Assembly (NCBI GenBank): GCA_011032825.1
Contig: JAADJZ010000015.1
Location: 744,001 to 808,000, forward strand
Direction of reading: 5' to 3'
DNA: 64,000 nt
Source: Massariosphaeria phaeospora
Lineage: Eukaryota; Ascomycota; Dothideomycetes; Pleosporales
Position 1 is the first letter of the stretch. Each line of letters starts with the position of its first letter. The notes beneath the pieces are model-generated. The model was not told the origin of the DNA, searched no databases, and saw only the letters and a list, made by a program, of their open reading frames with translations. The position numbers and the translations under genes were made by a program. Of this stretch, positions 57,597-64,000 are shown in pieces.

Positions 57597-58640
57597 ATGG
57601 CAACACCTACGAGCTTACGCACAACGGGCAGCAGCGTTACTGCACCTACAACGAACCTAGCAACTGTAATAGCAAAGCAAGCTAATCAAATACAGCAGCA
57701 AGCGGAACAGATTCAAGAACTATTAGCAGCAGTTACGAAGCTCTAAGGTAGGACAAGAAGAGAGTTAGCAAAAGCACTCTCTCTAGAGAAGTATAGCGAG
57801 AAAAAGAAAAACCTAAAACTTTTTCTTACTAACGTAGACTTCTACTGCCGTTATTATAGCAACAGCTTCTACACAGATTAAGACAAGATTCTAGCAGCTA
57901 GAATGCACATAAAGGACAACGCAGCAGAATAGTTTTAGCTATACGCCGAAGATTACGTTACGCACGTAGAAAACGTAAAAAAAATAAAGCAAGACACGAA
58001 GCGCATTTTTAAAAACTAAAAGTCTTTTAAGCAAGAACTTCATACGATCTACGGCGAAGTAAACGAAACCTAGCAAGCAATAAACCGACTTAGACTACTT
58101 AAACAGAAAAGCTTAGCCGGCGAGTACACAATCAAATTCAAGAGAATTTAGGCCAAGGTGGACAACGTAGGAGAACGCGGCTTATGCGAGTTCTACTACG
58201 CAAGGTTAAAAGAACACGTAAAAGATAAGATCAGTCGAAACAAGAAACTAAAGAAACTCAACGAGTTGATTAAGACCGCGGTACGAATCGACAACTAACT
58301 ATAGCAACAACAGCAGGAACGCAAGTTCACTGTCAAACTATACATACGCCTAGTAACAACGATCAAAAAAACCTATTACTACGACCTAATAGATATCGAC
58401 AGCATTAAACGAATTTAGAACGACAAACTACTACGAAAGCAGTTTAATAGAAAGAACGCTACTTTAACAAAACAAGACCCTAAAAACGGGCTGTTAAAAG
58501 AAAAACACTAAAAGCGTTACGACAATAAAGCATGTTTTTAATGCAGCAAAGACGAACACTTTCGCAGAAACTGCCTAGAAACACAACGGAAAGTAGCAAG
58601 CGCGCAAGCTGCTACTATTGCTATAGTCTAACTACAACGA
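57597..58640 (+). pseudogene. gag remnant of the gypsy element
   Basis: Starts at ATG 57597 (MATPTSLRTTGSSVTAP) and is interrupted by many TAG/TAA codons. A retroviral-type zinc knuckle can be recognised near 58533-58577: CF*CSKDEHFRRNC, that is CX2CX4HX4C with a stop inside. The capsid-like region before it still shows helical, charged sequence. Not translatable. Confidence 0.75.
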
Positions 58641-61600
58641 GTAGCTACACTATATCCAAGAATCCATAAAGAACCAAACAGCAAATAAGCCGAGGTAGAA
58701 AACCTAATAGCAAAGAAACTGTTAGACTAGGAAACAAAGCCTGCTCATATATAAGCAAAAGAAATTACAAATCGACTTTAGAACTACGAGTGCTAGATGT
58801 GCGGTAGAACTACCTACATTGCCTAGTACTACGATCAACAGTTTAAGGAACTACAAATTGAGAAACTACAAGAATAGAAAGCTGCAAAAGCAGCAATAGC
58901 ACAACAAAGACCAACAGAAAAGAAAATAAAGTTCGCTAATTAAGACAATTACGGAAACCTGCCTTAGCACTAGTGCAACGAGAAAAACTGCATATACCAC
59001 ACAAACAATAGAATCCTTGCGCAACAACAGCTAGGATTACTATTACACGTTTTACTCGAAGACAGCGAATGTACAGTAACAGAATGCTACGTACATAACT
59101 ACGACAATTAGTTCAAGAACTACAGCAGCAGCCGCGCATAGGCACAGTGTTACAACAAAAAGTGTCAAACACACTAGTCTAGCAAGCATATTACAAGATA
59201 GTAGCTTATAAGTCTAAAGAACAAGGACTACTTAGAATGCAACAACAAATTATGCACAGAAAACTACGATACGTGCTAAGCAGCACGCTAGCTCTTCTGC
59301 ACCTAAAAATGCGCAATCTATCAGCTATGAAAATACGCAACCGAATAGAATCTTAAAAATCGAGACTACAGCAAACACCTACAGCTATAGGAATGTTTCA
59401 TCGACTAGTGCGAATACTACGATCAATAGAACATTTCAAAAGAACAGGCCTTAAGGGCTTTCCTAGCAAAAAACTAGTAGGCCACTAAACCTACGGTTAG
59501 AATAGTACGAGTGCTCCTAGCACGACCGTACAAAGCGTACAAAAGACGCAACTAGAACGAAATTACATAGAAGTAAAAGCAAAAGTCGCAGGCCGAGAGC
59601 TAATCGCACTACTTGATAGCGAAGCTGCCTAGACATTAGTCTCCCCAGGATAGGTAGAAAGAAACAAGATACTTTATTAAGTTAAGAATTAACTAATACG
59701 AACAGTGTTAGCCAACGGACAACTACTAGAATATAGAAACAGTTTGATCAACCTAGAAACTTAGAAAGTTAAGATAAAAGTTGCGAGCATTAAGCACTAA
59801 CAGTGTATTAATATTATAAACCTTAAAAGTTCCGACATGTATATCGGGTACGACTAGCTACGAAAACACAACCTCGACATTAATTAAGAAAAAGAAACAA
59901 TACGTAGTCGAAGGCTTAGAAAGAAAGTTGCTGTAGTACAACAAAACAAATCGACAATTTAAAGCTTACTCGAGATCGAGAGAATTAGTCTAATCTTACA
60001 CTACAAGATTGCAAGAATCTGTAGAAAAAACTCTTAGCAGGTAGGCGTTATATGAATACAACAAGTCGCGCTGCCAAAAGCGAGCGAACCACGATCCAAC
60101 CTTTCTAAGAAACAGAAAAAGAAGTTTAGAAACCTCTCTACGGAATACCAAGCGAAGTTTGAAAGTTTCTTTAAAAAAAACGAAGAGCACGACCTAGCAA
60201 ACTACCAAGAATAGAATTACGAGATTATTCTTAAAGAAGGAACAAAACTGCGACTAGGACCAATGTATCCTCTAACTTACAACTAGCAAGAGAAATTAAA
60301 AAAATACATTTAAAGAAATATCTAGCGAGGATACATACGACTAAGCGAAAGCTCAATAGCTTCGCCAATATTGTTCGTACTTAAGAAAAACAAGAAATTG
60401 AGACTGTGCGTAGATTTTCGACATCTCAACAACGTTACACGAAAAAACAAATACCTACTACCGCTTATCTAGGAGCTCATGAATTAACTCTAAGAAGTAA
60501 AATAAATTACGAAACTCGACGTACGAAACGGATACTATCGCATTAGAATTGCAAAAGAGCACGAATGGATAACAGCTTTCAAAACTAGATATAGACTCTA
60601 TAAGTACTAGGTTATGCCGTTTAGATTAACCAACGCCTTGGCTACGTTTTAGGCCTTAATCAACAAAGCACTACACGAATACTTGGACATTTTTGTTACA
60701 GCGTACTTGAACGACGTATTGATATACTCTAAAGAAACGCTCGAAAAACATTAGAAGCATGTTAAAAAAGTGCTACAAAAAATAAAGCAGTACCGGCTAC
60801 TTCTTTACCTAAAGAAATGTAAATTTCACGTTACAAAGACTAGCTATCTAGGATTTATTATCTTAAGAAAAAGTGTGTCTATGGACCCAAAGAAGATTTA
60901 GACTATACAAGAATAGCTAACTCCTAAAACAGTAAGAAACGTGCAGTTCTTTTTAGAATTTGCTAACTTCTATTAAAAGTTTATTAAGAATTACTCTAAG
61001 ACTACGACTCTACTCTTAGAAGTTACTAAAAAAGATAAAAAGTTCGAATAGACAGAAACACAGAAACAGGCGTTTCAAGAACTTAGAAAGAAGTTTACTA
61101 CAGCACCGATGCTATAGATGCACAACCTAAAAAAGAAAACTTAAGTAGAAACTAATGCCTTAGACTACGCATTAGGAGCAATACTATTACAACAATGCGA
61201 CGACAGAAAATAGAAACTAGTGTTCTACTATTCTAGGAAGTTCTTAGGAGCAGAACTCAACTACAACGTTTACAATAAAAAGCTATTAGCAATAATAAAC
61301 GCTTTCGAACAATAGAAAGCACAGCTAAAAGAAGCAAGACATTAAGTACAAGTGTACTTAAATTATTAGAACCTCACTAGCTTTACTACAACTAAGAAAC
61401 TAAATTAACGACAAGTCAGATAAGCTGAATTTATAGCAGATTACAATATCAAGATTTACTATCGCAAAGAAACTAACAACGAAGCCGCAAACGCGCTTAG
61501 TCGAAAATTAGATTTTACAGAAACTAACAAACCGGTCACGCACGACCTAGTATTGCGACGGAATTCTAACGAAACCCTCAAATACAACAAACCGCGACTA

Positions 61601-62905
61601 GCTAAGATAGCTAGAGTTACAAGCATTAAAAAAAGAATGCACTAAGAATAGAGCAAAAACGACTAGCAGAGATAGATAGTCACAAACGACACTTAAGCTA
61701 TACAGCTTATTTAGAAATTACATGCTTCACAAGCATATAGACACCTAGGGATTAACAAAATAGTTCGACGAATCTCGAACGAGTACTCAATGCCCTACGT
61801 ACGAAACACAGTTTAGAAAGCAATAGGCAACTATTTAGATTGTTCAAAGAACAAACCTAAGAGACATAAGCTCTATGGATTACTCTAACCGCTAGAACTA
61901 CTCGCACGCCTATGGATTAGCGTTACGATAGATTTCATAGTAAAGCTCTCGAAATCGTTAGAACCCGAATTAGCACGGCTATGCGACTCGATCTTGGTAA
62001 TCGTAAATTGATTAACTAAAGAATTACATTTCGTACCAACAGAAAAGTTAATCACGGCAGAAGAAATAGCTTACGAAGTTACAAAAACACTTGTCGCTAA
62101 TTACAAATTGCTAGAACAGTTTATTACTAATAGAGACAAGCTGTTTACATTAAAGTTTTGAGATACGTTCCTAGCCTAGTTAGAGGTCGCAAAGAAGCTA
62201 TTAACTAGCTTCTACTCGCAAACAAACGGCTAGACAGAACGAACGAACTAAACGCTAGAACAGTACCTACGAATGTACACCAACAAGCTGCAAGACAACT
62301 AGGTTAAACTCTTGTCGACGGCACAATTGGCATACAACAGCACAAGGTCTACGACTACAGAACACTCGCCGTACTACGCAAACCATAGATATAAGCCAGT
62401 AGCTTATCGAAATCTAAAAGATATTAAAAGCATTTCGCTAACAGCGGACGACAAGGCTTTTAGAATGCAAGAATTACACGACGAATTGAGCCGAAGAATC
62501 GCTTAAAGGAACCTCACGACAGCTAAGTTAGCAAACAAGAAAAAGCTTAAGGGACCAACTCTTAAAGAGAGAGATAGAGTTTTCCTCTTACGAAAAAACC
62601 TAAAAACTAAACGACCATGCAACAAGTTAGACAACTTCTGAATAGAACCGTTCAAAATCCTAGAGGTCAAGGAACTTGTATTATTTAAACTACAGCTACT
62701 CGCAAGCATGCACATACACCTAGTTTTTCACAAATCACTCTTTAAACCAGCACTACCAAACGCCGAAGTAGCAACCGATGTCGAACTCGAAGACGAAGAG
62801 TACGAAGTCGAGGAAGTTAAGGACCTACAGAAGTTCGGACGTTAGTAGAAGTACTTGGTCAAATGGCAAGGATAGCCAGAGAGCTAGAACACATGGGAAC
62901 CGATA
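58641..62905 (+). pseudogene. pol remnant: protease, reverse transcriptase, RNase H, integrase, chromodomain
   Basis: Recognisable pieces in order: a protease-like LIALLDSEAA near 59610; reverse transcriptase with [11 protein letters not shown] near 60410 and the catalytic box reading YLNDVLIYS near 60704, where the usual first Asp is Asn; RNase H near 61150-61500 (TNALDYALGAILLQQ, NNEAANALSRK); an integrase zinc region and core near 61720-62400; and a chromodomain at about 62780-62905 (EYEVEEVKDL, YLVKWQG, NTWEP). Stops occur throughout. The C-terminal chromodomain places the element among chromoviruses, which target heterochromatin. Confidence 0.85.
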
Positions 62906-63043
62906 CGGAATCTTACGAACTGCAAGGAACTGGTACGGAAGTATCACTAGCGAAATCTAGAGGCAGAGGATCCGAGTTCTCCAGGAAAGCAGAAAAGTCA
63001 AAAGAAGAAGAAGCAAATAGAGAAGAGTCAGTCTGTAACCAGC

Positions 63044-63529
63044 CTAGGTCAGCCAAAGGCGTTTCGAATAGCGGCGGTACAGGACTATCGGTGGAAGCCG
63101 TACTCTTGGGATCGGAGGAAGCGCCCGATTGCGCCCCTCAAGACGTTCCATCTCTTCAATCGTTGCTAGCTCACGAGCAAACAACTCCTTCTCTTCACCA
63201 ACGGCCGCGTCAACCTGAGCCCGAAGCTCTAGGACACGCCGACGAATCTCAAGCTCTTGAAACTCCACCGCAAGGAGCTCTCGACGCAGAGACCGCTGTT
63301 TCTCAGCAACAGCAGCAAACTCTTCCTCGGAAGGAAAGAGGCTGCACACCGAGCCAGACGAGATACAGTCCAAACAAGTCCCCTCAGGCGAGAGAAGACA
63401 CTTCAGACCCTTTGACAAACAGCGACGGCAAGGCTTCGCTACAGGATGATCTATCGCACGAATACGCGCAAGCCGAGCGTGTTTACGAACAGTCGACTTC
63501 GCGGAAGAAGATACAGGGACCTTGGGCAT
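63044..63529 (-). CDS. Intact antisense ORF in the gypsy element: Zn2Cys6-like cluster plus coiled coil
   Basis: A 161-residue minus-strand ORF from ATG 63529 (MPKVPVSSSAKSTVRK) lies antisense between pol and the 3' LTR. The frame is open a further 41 codons upstream, but only from GTG. After a basic N-terminus the sequence PCRRCLSKGLKC and CLDCISSGSVC gives CX2CX6CX7CX2CX6C, the spacing of a Zn(II)2Cys6 fungal DNA-binding cluster. Next comes a charged stretch of ~70 residues (EEEFAAVAEKQRSLRREL onward) with coiled-coil character, then a Pro/Arg tail. The usual basic RxKxKC run is weak. No stop or RIP-type damage is seen, unlike the rest of the element. Whether it is expressed is unknown. Confidence 0.5.
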   Translation of the reverse strand: MPKVPVSSSAKSTVRKHARLARIRAIDHPVAKPCRRCLSKGLKCLLSPEGTCLDCISSGSVCSLFPSEEEFAAVAEKQRSLRRELLAVEFQELEIRRRVLELRAQVDAAVGEEKELFARELATIEEMERLEGRNRALPPIPRVRLPPIVLYRRYSKRLWLT

Positions 63530-63681
63530 AGTTAGACTCCGGGACTCGAGGGAATACAAGAGGAAGTTACGACACGACGGGGATCGGGGTCGACCTACTC
63601 TTATACGAAAGGGCACCTCTGATGCAAGGCGCGGAAGGAACCGGCACGGCACAGCAGGACAGCTATCGGGACGATATCCTT

Positions 63682-63692
63682 AAAGAGGGGGA
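63682..63692 (+). other. Polypurine tract of the gypsy element
   Basis: AAAGAGGGGGA lies immediately upstream of the 3' LTR, the expected position of the plus-strand primer for reverse transcription. It supports the LTR start within a few bases of 63696. Confidence 0.7.
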
Positions 63693-63695
63693 TAA

Positions 63696-64000
63696 TGTTA
63701 CAAACAGAGACGATACTAGGTATCGTAGACTAAGCAACGACGCAGGAAAGTTGTCAAGGCTTGCCAGTGCGCAAGGTAGGAGTACAACAACGCGCAGGGC
63801 AGGATTAGGTTAGCAAGGGTCACGTAATGCGCTACGAGTGCTACGAGGCCTTAGCACGTAGCACACCGAGCAGCGGTTGCTACGAGCGCTACGGGTGCTA
63901 CGGCGTAGCAGGACGTAGCAAGCAGAGCAGAACGCTCTTGGCGGAGAATTATGGAACTATATAGATTAGCAGGATTTCCTTACAGTTCGGATTCTTCGTA
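63696..64000 (+). repeat. 3' LTR, cut by the window edge
   Basis: Gap-free match to 57064-57368. This copy keeps G or C at most of the positions where the 5' copy has A or T, so it is less mutated. Confidence 0.9.

Larger units (their letters stand above)
57064..64000 (+). mobile_element. Ty3/gypsy chromovirus LTR retrotransposon, RIP-degraded, 3' end beyond window
   Basis: Two LTR copies begin at 57064 and 63696 with TGTTACAAAC. Between them, in plus-strand order, are gag with a zinc knuckle, protease, reverse transcriptase, RNase H, integrase and a chromodomain. This is the order of Ty3/gypsy chromoviruses. Most of the coding region carries many TAG/TAA stops at Gln or Trp positions and cannot be expressed. 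A non-mutated segment of ~0.8 kb precedes the 3' LTR and carries an antisense ORF. The 3' LTR runs to the window edge, so the true end and target-site duplication cannot be seen. Confidence 0.9.

Noticed and set aside
62312..62506. 64-codon ORF with integrase-like sequence
   Set aside because: Only an undamaged stretch of the gypsy integrase, already covered by the pol remnant.

Overview
This window looks like a chromosomal segment of a filamentous ascomycete (Pezizomycotina). I infer a Dothideomycete-like genome because compact genes of normal base composition sit next to an AT-rich block with the signature of repeat-induced point mutation (RIP). The genes have short introns (about 46-60 nt) with GTRNGT donors, CTAAC-like branch points and YAG acceptors. 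No species-level marker was recognised.

From 0.2 to 50.0 kb the window is ordinary gene space, mostly single-copy housekeeping genes. In order: an FAD aromatic-ring hydroxylase (+); an OTT_1508-type deaminase-fold protein (+); the CCCH protein Tma46/ZC3H15 (-); the tiny oligosaccharyltransferase subunit Ost4 (+); a large C2H2/AT-hook protein (-); ribosomal protein L26 (+); an SDR lacking the usual catalytic Tyr (+); a secreted Cys-rich protein (+); an unknown Gly/Ser-rich protein (+); a second secreted Cys-rich protein with a Kex2-like site (+); tubulin cofactor E (-); the SF3a splicing factor Prp11 (+); the chromatin-remodelling subunit Rsc7/Npl6 (+); V-ATPase subunit H (-); the exosome nuclease Dis3/Rrp44 (+); a tRNA-Ile(AAT) gene (-); a single-pass membrane protein (+); an Apq12-like protein (+); a CHORD-CS protein (-); a glutaredoxin-like protein (+); and an HpcH/HpaI aldolase (+). 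Five divergent pairs share intergenic regions of about 420-505 bp. Gene-poor stretches lie at 22.7-28.3, 30.6-33.9 and 39.4-44.2 kb. The first of these becomes strongly C-rich just upstream of RSC7.

From about 50.3 kb to the right edge the DNA is AT-rich and transposon-derived: a Copia RNase H remnant (-), a pogo/Fot1-like DDE transposase relic (+), degenerate TTAAGTT-type repeats with inverted partners and a 56-bp perfect palindrome, and a Ty3/gypsy chromovirus with both LTRs at least partly in the window. Reading frames are broken mainly by TAG and TAA codons where Gln or Trp is expected, as RIP would produce.

Two observations stand out. First, the tRNA-Ile gene carries a 47-nt insertion in its variable loop that looks exactly like a small spliceosomal intron (GTGAGT donor, CTAAC branch, TTAG acceptor). 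Removing it restores a canonical 74-nt tRNA. Second, the decayed gypsy element has an unmutated 3' segment with an intact antisense ORF encoding a Zn(II)2Cys6-spaced cysteine cluster followed by a long charged helix.
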